Shown one piece after another: positions 26,366-34,700 of a stretch of DNA of 42,391 bases. The position numbers and the translations under genes were made by a program. The first letter of the stretch is position 1. Each line of letters begins with the position of its first letter. The notes under the pieces are model-generated. The model did not search any database, had not been told where the DNA came from, and saw only the letters and a list, made by a program, of their open reading frames with translations. Source of the DNA: Acidobacteriota bacterium. Lineage in GTDB: Bacteria > Acidobacteriota > Terriglobia > Terriglobales > Acidobacteriaceae. The stretch covers positions 1-42,391 of the forward strand of contig JAJXWA010000020.1 in assembly GCA_021781795.1 (NCBI GenBank), given 5' to 3'.

Positions 26366-27673
26366 GTGAGGTTCGTTTCGGCGGCAGCGGCGTTTGCAGT
26401 GGTTCTGGGTACATTTGGCAGCATGGCGGCGGCGGTGCATGCCCAGCAGGCATCGGGTGTGCCGGACGCGCCGGCTCCGCAAGGCGCTGCGCCACTTACA
26501 GATCTAAGCGGCCCCATTACGCCGGGTATCGGCGCGAACGCGAACGCGGGCGCTACGGGCCAGAATCAGGTGCCCAGCTCGTCCAGCCAGCCGCCGGCGC
26601 AGGCCGCTCCGGCTCCTGCCCCCGCAAAGGATCAGATTCAGGCCACACCCCCGGAGACCCCGTCCCCGCAGGAATTGGGCACAATTCTGCACATGAACGT
26701 GACCTATGTAGAAGTCCCGGTCACGGTCAAGGATTCCAAGGGGAAGCTGGTCTCGGGTCTTACCTGGCGCGATTTCAGGGTATTTGAGAACGGCGTCTAT
26801 GAGCCACTGAAGGAGTTCTTCGTCGATCCGTTCCCGCTTTCGATCGCGTTTGTGATCGACCAGAGCCTGACCTCCGACGTGATGGCGCGGGTGAACGATT
26901 CGCTGGGTGCGATCCAGGGCGCGCTGACGCCTTATGACGAGATTGCCATCTTCTCTTACGCCAATGGTTCGCAGGAACGCACGGGCTTTACAGGCGCCCA
27001 AAGCAGCCGCGTACCGGCCGTGCTTGCGCTGACCAAGGAGACGGGACGGGAAGAGTTGATCCCGTATAACTCCGGACCGATGGCAGGGTGCAACGTGCAT
27101 GTGAACGGCAACTGCGCGGACCCCAACCTGCAGCCAGGACGCTCGACGGGTTCGGGACCATTCATCACGATTCCAAAGGAGATTCACACGCTGAACGACG
27201 CGATCCTGGCTGCGGCCAAGGAGCTCTCGACGCGTCCGCAGGGCCGTCGGCGCGTGATTTACGTAATTTCAGACGGCAAGGAGTACGGCAGCAAGGCGAG
27301 CTTCCGCGATGTGCTGCGGTATCTGGAGACGAACAACATTGCGGTCTGGGCGACTCTGGTGGGCGACTCGGCGCGCTGGGGCGAGGGCTACATCAGCCGC
27401 TTCCATCTGCCATTTCAGATGTATGACAACGTGCTGGTGAAGTATACGGCCCTGACCGGCGGCGGCCTGGATTCAGAGCGCGGGCTGAATGGAATTGAAA
27501 AGAGCTATGCCACCATCGCCGAACAGGCGCGGGCGCAGTACACGCTGGTGTATGCAAGTCACGAATCGATTTACGACTCGAAGTTCCGCAGCATCGATGT
27601 GCGCGTGGAGCGGCCCGGTCTGGAAGTCTACGCGAAGCGCGGCTACTATCCGTCGGCACAGGAAGTGCAGTAG
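26366..27673 (+). CDS. Secreted VWFA-related Acidobacterial-domain protein, altered MIDAS
   Basis: The 435-residue protein has a signal peptide (AAAAFAVVLGTFGSMAAAVHAQ) and a long Ala/Pro/Gln-rich linker. A VWFA-related domain follows: VEVPVTVKDSKGKLVSGLTW, then VIDQSLTSD where D165-x-S167-x-T169 replaces the usual DxSxS. It continues with RRVIYVISDGKEYGSK and ends VEVYAKRGYYPS-like (here LEVYAKRGYYPS). The start is a GTG at 26366 with GGGAGG upstream; TTG 26345 is possible. Relative to the divergent partner it has extra residues between the strand elements, including two Cys in AGCNVHVNGNC. Confidence 0.88.
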   Translation: MRFVSAAAAFAVVLGTFGSMAAAVHAQQASGVPDAPAPQGAAPLTDLSGPITPGIGANANAGATGQNQVPSSSSQPPAQAAPAPAPAKDQIQATPPETPSPQELGTILHMNVTYVEVPVTVKDSKGKLVSGLTWRDFRVFENGVYEPLKEFFVDPFPLSIAFVIDQSLTSDVMARVNDSLGAIQGALTPYDEIAIFSYANGSQERTGFTGAQSSRVPAVLALTKETGREELIPYNSGPMAGCNVHVNGNCADPNLQPGRSTGSGPFITIPKEIHTLNDAILAAAKELSTRPQGRRRVIYVISDGKEYGSKASFRDVLRYLETNNIAVWATLVGDSARWGEGYISRFHLPFQMYDNVLVKYTALTGGGLDSERGLNGIEKSYATIAEQARAQYTLVYASHESIYDSKFRSIDVRVERPGLEVYAKRGYYPSAQEVQ

Positions 27674-27700
27674 AGCTGTTCCAAAGAACGAGGGGCAAAG

Positions 27701-27732
27701 CGAAGGGCCTGTGTATCGTCACAGGCCCTTCG
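27701..27732. terminator. Perfect hairpin between the VWA gene and tatA
   Basis: CGAAGGGCCTGTG at 27701-27713 pairs fully with 27720-27732 around a six-base loop. It lies between convergent genes and can stop transcripts from both sides, although no long T-run follows. Confidence 0.75.
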
Positions 27733-27790
27733 TATTGGTCGCGATGTTGTCTCCGGCACTGCGCCAGTGGCGCGGGAATCGCCGGATGGC

Positions 27791-28024
27791 TCAGGACTGC
27801 TTCTGTTCTGTCTGCCCGGCCGCCGGCGCCTGAGGCGCGGCTGCATTCTGCTGCACATTCGGCGCGGGTGCTGCAGGCTCATTGATGCCCTTCAGGCCTT
27901 CTTTGAACCCCTTCAATCCTTCGCCGAGTCCCTTGCCAAGCTCAGGCAGCCGCTTGGCGCCGAACAGCAGAAATGCGACGACCGCCAGAACGATCAGATG
28001 CCAAGGTTGCAGTAAATCGCCCAT
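27791..28024 (-). CDS. tatA: Twin-arginine translocase subunit TatA/TatE
   Basis: The 77-residue protein starts MGDLLQPWHLIVLAVVAFLLFGAKRLPELGKGLGEGLKGF, given here in parts: a short transmembrane helix, the FGAKRLPEL hinge and an amphipathic helix. The tail is Pro/Ala/Gln-rich. TatA multimers form the passage for folded Tat substrates. GGAGG before the ATG shows an ordinary leader. No tatB or tatC is adjacent. Confidence 0.94.
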   Translation of the reverse strand: MGDLLQPWHLIVLAVVAFLLFGAKRLPELGKGLGEGLKGFKEGLKGINEPAAPAPNVQQNAAAPQAPAAGQTEQKQS

Positions 28025-28120
28025 TGCTTATTCCTCCGTGCGGCGGACTTGCACGACGCACTGTATCCGCTTCCTATTGTCGCATACAGCGGACTGCCAC
28101 GGCTTCGGGAAGCTTCCTTC

Positions 28121-28558
28121 TCAGTTGACCTGAGCCGGCCTGCCGAGTCGCTCCGCAATCAGGGTGAAAAAGCTCTGCAGGTCCTCTTCCTCGCCGGCAG
28201 TGAGACGGCGGTAGACCTTGAGCAGGGGAAAGAGGCGCGAGCCGCGCACCTCGACCGCCGGCACGGCCGCCACCCCGCCGGGGTACTGCGTCAGTTCCCA
28301 GACGCCCGCATAGCGGCGGCGCAGAACCTCTCCGAGGTAGCTGCCCCAGAGGCGGACCTCAAAGTCGAGGTCGAGGTCGGGGGTCTCGCCTACCTGCACC
28401 AGAATCTCGTCGAGCGCCTCGATGGAGTCCGGTGAGTAGTCCAGGCGGCGACGAAAGCCGGCCTCCGCAAGCTCCACCGCTGCAGCGGCATAGCTCTCCA
28501 TCATGGCTTCCAGGTCGGCGTAGGCGCGAGATTCCAGCCTGCTGCGGAGATCGCTCAT
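28121..28558 (-). CDS. Hypothetical protein, possibly DUF3806-like
   Basis: The 145-residue protein is soluble. Its core SIEALDEILVQ, then VRLWGSYLGEVLRRRYAGVWEL, then VRGSRLFPLLKVYRRL, resembles DUF3806-type immunity-like small proteins, but I am not certain of the family. No catalytic motif is visible. TACTCT lies eight bases upstream of the ATG, a loose match to the leaderless pattern. Confidence 0.65.
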   Translation of the reverse strand: MSDLRSRLESRAYADLEAMMESYAAAAVELAEAGFRRRLDYSPDSIEALDEILVQVGETPDLDLDFEVRLWGSYLGEVLRRRYAGVWELTQYPGGVAAVPAVEVRGSRLFPLLKVYRRLTAGEEEDLQSFFTLIAERLGRPAQVN

Positions 28559-28656
28559 CGCCCACCAGAGTACATCTTTTTACAGGCTGCGGCCCATACC
28601 ACAAAAGAAACCCACAATATGGCAGACTAAGGATAAGGCCTGGAGGATCCCCATCC

Positions 28657-29154
28657 ATGCGGTCCATTCGCTTTCTGACACTATTGGCGGTGCTGACGGT
28701 AGGCGGCCTGTCGGGCAATGCTGCCCCGCAGGAGATGTATCCTGCGCCGGAGCAAGCCAAAGCCGACCTTGCCGCTGCCCTGCACGCGGCCGCAGCCACG
28801 CACAAGCGCGTGCTTCTGGACTTTGGGGGCAACTGGTGCGGCGATTGCCGCGTGCTGGAGCTCTATATGGAAGACGCCACAAATGCTCCTATTGTGAAGG
28901 CGAACTATGTCGTCGTCCATATCAACATCGGCCGCATGGATGAAAATCTAGATCTGGCGCACAGGTACGAAATTCCGCTGCAGAAGGGCGTTCCGGCGCT
29001 GGCGGTGCTGAACGATCGGGGAAAACTTCTCTTCAGCCAGCGGGAGGGCGAGTTCGAGTCGATGCGCCGGATGGAATCCAGCACGGTGACGCAGTTTCTG
29101 ATTCAGTGGAAGCCGGTAAAGCCGGGCTGCTCCGCGGTCGCCATCACCTGCTGA
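28657..29154 (+). CDS. Exported thioredoxin-like protein
   Basis: The 165-residue protein has a signal peptide (FLTLLAVLTVGGLSGNAA). The thioredoxin fold follows, with active site W-C61-GD-C64 (DFGGNWCGDCRVLEL), then VVVHINIGRMDENLDLAHRYEI and the cis-Pro segment KGVPALAVL. It probably works as a periplasmic thiol-disulfide oxidoreductase. Two further Cys lie near the C-terminus (PGCSAVAITC). GGAGG lies about 11 bases before the ATG. The open frame upstream is not credible. Confidence 0.9.
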   Translation: MRSIRFLTLLAVLTVGGLSGNAAPQEMYPAPEQAKADLAAALHAAAATHKRVLLDFGGNWCGDCRVLELYMEDATNAPIVKANYVVVHINIGRMDENLDLAHRYEIPLQKGVPALAVLNDRGKLLFSQREGEFESMRRMESSTVTQFLIQWKPVKPGCSAVAITC

Positions 29155-29199
29155 GGCGGTAGCGTAGCTGCGGCGGGTTCGACGCGGTCACATTCGAGT

Positions 29200-30228
29200 T
29201 CAGTGCGTGATCTCGGCGGTGCGCGGAAGATCGGCTGCGCGGCCCGGCTCGTCCATCTTGCCGAAGATCATCTTGCCGCTGGCAGTCTGCAGGACGCTGG
29301 TGACGGATATATCGACCGAGCGGCCAATCATCTTGCGGGCATGATCGACGACGACCATCGTGCCGTCATCGAGATAGCCGACACCTTGATTGAACTCCTT
29401 GCCCTCTTTCAGGATGAGCACCGTCATCCGCTCGCCGGGCAGAACGACGGGCTTGAGCGCGTTGGCGAGGTCGTTGATATTGAGGACCTCGACATGGTGC
29501 AAGTGCGCCACCTTATTAAGGTTGAAATCATTGGTGACGACCTTGGCTTCCCACTTCTTTGCCAGTTCCAGCAGCTTGAGATCGACCTCGCGGATGGATG
29601 GGAAATCGTCGGGCACGATCTGCACCTGAATTTTGTCGTTGGACTGCATGCGCTGGAGCATATCGAGCCCGCGGCGGCCGCGCTGGCGCTTGGAGCCGTC
29701 GGTGGAGTCGGCGACCACCTGCAGCTCGCGCAGCACGAACTCCGGCACGACCATGGTGCCGTCAATGAAGCCTGCCTCGGCGATGTCGGCAATGCGGCCG
29801 TCAATGATGACGCTCGTGTCCAGCACCTTGACCGAACGTCGAGAGGGGCGCTCACCGCTGAAGATGATGCCGAGCGCGGTGGGATTGAGCATATCGCCCT
29901 TGTTGGCGCCGACCAGCAGGCCCACATAGGTCATCAGCAGCAGGACAAAGATCTGAACGACGGCCGAGGTGCTGGTCTCAAGCGGCGCGGAACGAAGGAC
30001 AAGGCAAAACAGGGCCGCGCCAAAGATGCCCAGCACGCTGCCTGCGACCGCGCCGATGAGACGGCGAAGCGTAAGCGCACGCACCCGCAGCTCGAAGACG
30101 ATAACCAAACCTGCCGCGGCCGCACCGGCAATCGCTGCAACGGGTCCGGCTAATCCGAACGGGTGGAGGAAGAAACAAACGGCCGAAAGAAGAAGTACAA
30201 AAAGAACACGTATCAGGATGATGTCCAT
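29200..30228 (-). CDS. Membrane-anchored PIN-TRAM domain protein
   Basis: The 342-residue protein has four hydrophobic segments in its first ~110 residues. A PIN domain follows (VKVLDTSVIIDGRIADI with Asp137, VVPEFVLRELQ, KVVTNDFNLNKVA). A TRAM domain closes it (LPGERMTVLILKEGKEFNQGVGYLDDGTMVVVD). This is the YacL-type architecture. PIN domains are metal-dependent RNases and TRAM binds RNA, so it may process RNA at the membrane. The target is unknown. I chose ATG 30228 because it starts the first helix; 13 codons lie upstream. Confidence 0.92.
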   Translation of the reverse strand: MDIILIRVLFVLLLSAVCFFLHPFGLAGPVAAIAGAAAAGLVIVFELRVRALTLRRLIGAVAGSVLGIFGAALFCLVLRSAPLETSTSAVVQIFVLLLMTYVGLLVGANKGDMLNPTALGIIFSGERPSRRSVKVLDTSVIIDGRIADIAEAGFIDGTMVVPEFVLRELQVVADSTDGSKRQRGRRGLDMLQRMQSNDKIQVQIVPDDFPSIREVDLKLLELAKKWEAKVVTNDFNLNKVAHLHHVEVLNINDLANALKPVVLPGERMTVLILKEGKEFNQGVGYLDDGTMVVVDHARKMIGRSVDISVTSVLQTASGKMIFGKMDEPGRAADLPRTAEITH

Positions 30229-30442
30229 AAGAACCGCCGTCCTCTGGCGAAGCCGCCCTGGCTGCATCGGATGGCCACAGTTGGCGAGTATGCCTACCGT
30301 CTCGCAGAGTCGTCAAGCGGAAGAAGGAACGGAGGCTGCGCGGCGGCGGAGATACTCCGGCGGCAGCGCTCGGCGCGGAGCCGACTGCGGCGAGTCCTCC
30401 TGTCTGAGAAGGACCCGCCGGTGCAGCGGAGAAGCGATGAGG

Positions 30443-30862
30443 TCAGGATGCGACAGCGAGTTCCGCAGCGACGACGCGGTGCATGCCCTTGCGCGGGCCG
30501 CGCTTGCGGGCGCTCATGATTTTGACCCGCTCCAGAAGATCCTGCGGAGAGCAGTTCTTCTTTGCGACAAAGGCATCCGCGGCGTGGGGCTGTCCGTTCA
30601 GCTTCTGCGGGTCGCCGAGCAGAACCATAGGGACGTGCGCGGCGCGCTTCTTGAGCTGGCCGATGAGTTGATCGCCGCTGCACTGCGCAACGGCAGCCTC
30701 GGAGAGAACGAGATCGACGATATGGCCTTCAAAGAGGGCGATGGCTTCCTTGGGGTTGCACGCGGAGAGGACGCGGTAGCCGTGAGTTGTCAGCAGGAAG
30801 CTCATGACCGATAGTTCCTGTTCGTTGTCGTTGACGCAGAGAATGATTTTTTTGGGCCTCAT
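30443..30862 (-). CDS. Response-regulator-like protein with degenerate receiver site
   Basis: The 139-residue protein is a single CheY-like domain. IILCVNDNEQEL has Asn-Asp where two Asp are usual. DLVLSEAAV places Glu55 at the phosphorylated Asp position, and the conserved Lys is present at 101/102 (VAKKNCSPQDLL). The tail is basic (SARKRGPRKG). Glu at the acceptor position could mimic phosphorylation, giving a constitutively active or scaffold role; this is inference. AGGAG precedes the ATG at 30862. It has no histidine kinase next to it. Confidence 0.8.
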   Translation of the reverse strand: MRPKKIILCVNDNEQELSVMSFLLTTHGYRVLSACNPKEAIALFEGHIVDLVLSEAAVAQCSGDQLIGQLKKRAAHVPMVLLGDPQKLNGQPHAADAFVAKKNCSPQDLLERVKIMSARKRGPRKGMHRVVAAELAVAS

Positions 30863-31607
30863 CGAAAGAGCTGCTCCTGACCTGATGCGGGCTTTCACTG
30901 AAGACACACTCCACCCGCGCCGCCCGCTTGCGGCTTTTGAACAACGAGGAGGATGTCGCGAATCCTTTGGAACGGCGGCTTTGCGGCTGCGAAGCTTTCC
31001 GCGACACCCATTGCGAACGCGGCAAAACGGCGCTACGCAATGAGTTCGTCTTTGGAAATAGAGATCGACAGGGCAAAACGCCGGTTAGGACGGCCTTGCA
31101 GTGCGAGCCGTCATTTCAGTAACCCCGGCTAGAAAGCCGGCAGAAGTTTTCGGTTCTTGGAAAGATTAGGAGCGACGCTGCGGCTTGGGAAGAGGGAAAG
31201 AGAAGCGAAGAGCTCTCTCCTCTGTTTCGCGTCGGCAGTGGAAAAACGCCAGGATGCAGACAGCGCGGGACTTGAGCTGATGAAAGTCTGTTGAAAGCGT
31301 GTGTATCGCGGCTGGAAAAGCAGTCCGTTTGCAACAGAAACAGTGCCGCCTCAGAGGACGAATCGGGGACTGGGTGTTCGCGGCGGGTTCCACAGGGTGC
31401 GTGGTTCGCTTCGGCGCCGCAGAAGCGGTTCGCGAGTCCGATTGCAATGCCCTCTGTGGCCCGGCACAGAGGCATACAGAGTCAGCAGAGCCGGACGATG
31501 GCGGGTGCAATAGCCGACTCGGGTTGGCAACCAAAGCGGGCAAATGAAGGCCTCTGGGGGGGATTCCAGCTGACGACGAATGCTCTTTCAGTCATCGCAG
31601 AAGTCCA
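30863..31607. other. Intergenic region without a recognisable gene
   Basis: About 750 bases contain only short, Arg/Ser-rich frames on both strands. A small hairpin (CCGGCT-AGAA-AGCCGG) lies at 31125-31140. I see no tRNA or known riboswitch. A fragment resembling the end of a GEMM element was considered and rejected. Confidence 0.5.
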
Positions 31608-31643
31608 CAAAAAAGCGCCCGGCCAACGGGAGATGGCCAGGCG
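31608..31643 (-). terminator. Rho-independent terminator of the He_PIG lipoprotein gene
   Basis: On the minus strand CGCCTGGCCA pairs with TGGCCGGGCG (one G-T pair) around an eight-base loop, followed by CTTTTTT. It lies about 80 bases past the stop at 31722. Confidence 0.85.
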
Positions 31644-31668
31644 GTGTTGCAAAACGAAGAGCGAATCA

Positions 31669-31704
31669 GCGAGGGAGAACAGGAATGAGTCCGTTCTCCC
31701 TCGC
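31669..31704. repeat. Perfect 12-bp inverted repeat just after the He_PIG gene
   Basis: GCGAGGGAGAAC at 31669-31680 pairs exactly with 31693-31704. It precedes the T-rich terminator on the minus strand and may protect the 3' end of the message. Confidence 0.7.
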
Positions 31705-31721
31705 AGGCTTGCGGGTCTCGA

Positions 31722-34700
31722 TTACGGCGTGAAGGACACCTGCGACTGCGACGAGTTTCCGTTGGCATCCTGGACGGTGATCTGCCAGGTGTAGGTCGCC
31801 CCTGTGGTGAGGCTCGACACCGAAGGCGTGTTGCTGGTGTCGCCGGTCGGATCCGTGCCCCAGGTGATGGAGGTAATCGTGCTGGGGAATCCATTGGAGC
31901 TCGAGTTGTTGCTCGGGATCGCCCAGATCTGATTGCCGCTGTTGTCGTTCAGGTAGAACTGGTAGACGTAGCTGCTGGCGCTTGCCGGGTCAGTCCAGGT
32001 GAAGGTGGGCGTTGTCTGCCCAGGCACACTGCCTGTGGGCGCCAGGCCGGTGGCAAAGCTGGTGACGAGGGCCGTTACCGATGCGGTGACCGTCTCAGAG
32101 GTGCCGTCGCTGTAGTTGACGAGGAAGCTGTACGTGTCTCCGACGGTCGGCTGCGCGCCGCTGATGTTGATGTAGTAGTCAAACTGCGGGTGACCACAGC
32201 TCGTGCAGGGCGCAAAGTCGAGCGGATTCATCACATTGGGCCCAGCGGTGAGCTCGACGGAGACAGGCAGCTTGACGCCTTCGCGCTCATGGAAGTTGAG
32301 AGAGTACGAGGTTGAGGTCGTGGTGGACGAAGTGTATTGGAAGCTCTGTGTGTTCACGATCGGCGTACTGTTCGCCCCGGACAGGGTCAGGTTTTGCCCC
32401 GTCATGTTGCCGGTGATGGACATAAGCGCCGAGCTGCCTCCGCCGCCGGTATTGGTGATGTCGCCCACGTCAATCAGACCATTCTTGTTCTGATCCAGGA
32501 TCCCGAAGAAGAAGTAGCTTGTTCCGCTTGGCACCTGCACGGTGTAGGCGTTCGGCGAGCTGTTGGACGGGCTGGCGATGATCGTCGCATACGGAGTGTT
32601 GGTCGTCTGGTCAAAGAAGCCAACGTAGAGCGGGCCTGTGGGTGTGATATTCGATGGCAGGGTGACCGTTCCAGTGACGGTGAAGTAACTGGAGCCAGAG
32701 GGCGTGCCGGCGGTGACGGAAGCCGGAGTGCTGCCGCCCCAGGTGGTCCATGCGCTGCAGGTGCCGGCTGCGGTGCCACAGGCACGGAAGTAGTAAGCCG
32801 TGCCGTTGGTAAAGCTGCCAGAACCCGCTGTGGTGTTGTTCAGAATCCAGACAGTGGCTCCGTCGCCGTTGGCAGTGAATGTTTTGGACGATGGGCTGGA
32901 GAACGATGAACTCGTGCTCCACTGCACCGTGTAGGAGGTAGCAATCTCCAGTCCGTTGCTGTTGGTGATGGGCTTGTACGAGATGGCGACGCCCTGGTCG
33001 GTGGGCTGGATTGCCTTGAGTTTGGGCCCCGCCGTAGGTGCGGTCACGGTTGGATCGCTCAACGTCACGTTCGCACCCGTCACATTGGCGGTCGTGACCA
33101 ATGCGCTGCCGGTACCGCTGGGATCGGATGCATTCAGGTAGCCCTGGCCAAGGATGTCCATGCTGGCCACGAGGGTATAGTTGCCCGGCGGAACGCCATG
33201 GATCGTGTATGCGCCGCCGGAGGTGAGGGTGGAATCCGTAATGCTGGTGCCCGCGACGCCACTGCCGCTGCAACTCGAGGACGTAAGCGAAAGGTAGACC
33301 TGTCCCTTGTTGGTTCCGCTATAGCTCACGTTGCCGGAGACGGTGTAGCCAATGGAGACGTTGAAGTTGGCAGTGACGGCTCCGTTGTTGACGGTAACAG
33401 TCTGGGTGGCCGGATAGAAGACGGAGCTTGCCCCCGAGATCGACGGCGTGATGGTGTACGTTCCGTTCGGGATGCTCGCAAAGCCGTAGCTGCCGTTGTT
33501 GCTGGTAGTGGTCTGCACCGGCGAGGTGTTGATGCTCACCGTGATGGGTGGGACCGTTCCAGAGGAGCCGCAGCTCTGCGTGAGCGAGAACTGGCCGCTG
33601 ACCTGCGAGCCAGCGGTATTCACCGCGATGCTGTAGGTCGTGGGCCCGGCGGTGGCGCCGGTGTTGTCTTTCACCCCGACATTGGTGAGCGGGACCGCTG
33701 TGGTGGTTGTTGGTGTGCCGGAGACCTGCAACAGATCGTTGCCCGTGCTGGATGCGGTCAACCCATTGGAAAGGGCAATGCCCGCCCCGGTTACCGCAAC
33801 GCCGTTGATGGTCCATGTATAGGGGCCGGCACCGCCGGAGGCCTGGATCACTCCGTTATACGACTGGTTGACGGTTGCCGAGGGCAGAGTCGCGGGGTTA
33901 GGCGGCGGCAGCGTGAGCGGCGATGCATTGCTGACCACGATGCTGTAGGTGTCGGGTCCGATGGTCTGCGTGGTTGCAGTATCTGTCACCGAAGCTGTAA
34001 AGGTAACTGTGGTCGCCGTGGTGGGAGTTCCGCTGAGGACTACTAATCCGCCCGAAACCGAGGAGCTGAGGCCGTCCGCAGGCAGCCCGGTGATGGTCCA
34101 TGAGTAATTGCCGCTGCCGCCCGAAGCGGCGATGGAAGAGTTGTAGACACCGCCTACGGTGGCCGGTCCGGGAACGCCGGAACTGGGAGCAGAGAGCGTA
34201 AGCGCAGCGTAGACCTGGACGGAGAGGTTCGCCGTGGCGGTGTTCCCGAGGGAGTCCTTCACCTGAACGGTGAAGGCTGCGGTCCCGGCGGCTGTGGGGG
34301 TTCCGGTGATAGCGCCTGCGGCGGAGACGGAAAGATTCTCAGCCGTGAGGCTCGCGGCTCCAGCGGTCACGGACCAGGTGTAGCCCGTACCGCTGCCACC
34401 GCCTGCGAGCAGCGTCTGGGAGTAGGCGATTCCGGCGTCCGTCGAGGGCAGTGTTGCGGTGGTGACGGTCAGAGCCGAGTAGACCGTCACGGTGAGCGAT
34501 GCGGTCGCCGTGTGGCTGGCCGAGTCCGTCACGGTGGCGTTGAAGGTGGCTGTGCCGGTCTTGGTGGGCGTGCCCGTGATGGCGCCCGAACTGGACAGCG
34601 TGAGATTAATGCCTGCCAGACTGGTGGTGCCCGCAGCGTCGGTCGTCCACGTGTAGCCGGTACCGCTGCCGCCTGTGGCTGCCAGCGGCTGGTTATAGGC

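Noticed and set aside
31067..31140. A GEMM (cyclic di-GMP) riboswitch
   Set aside because: Short matches to the conserved ends occur, but on opposite strands and without the required GAAA loop and GGGACGCAAAGCC core, so the fold cannot form.
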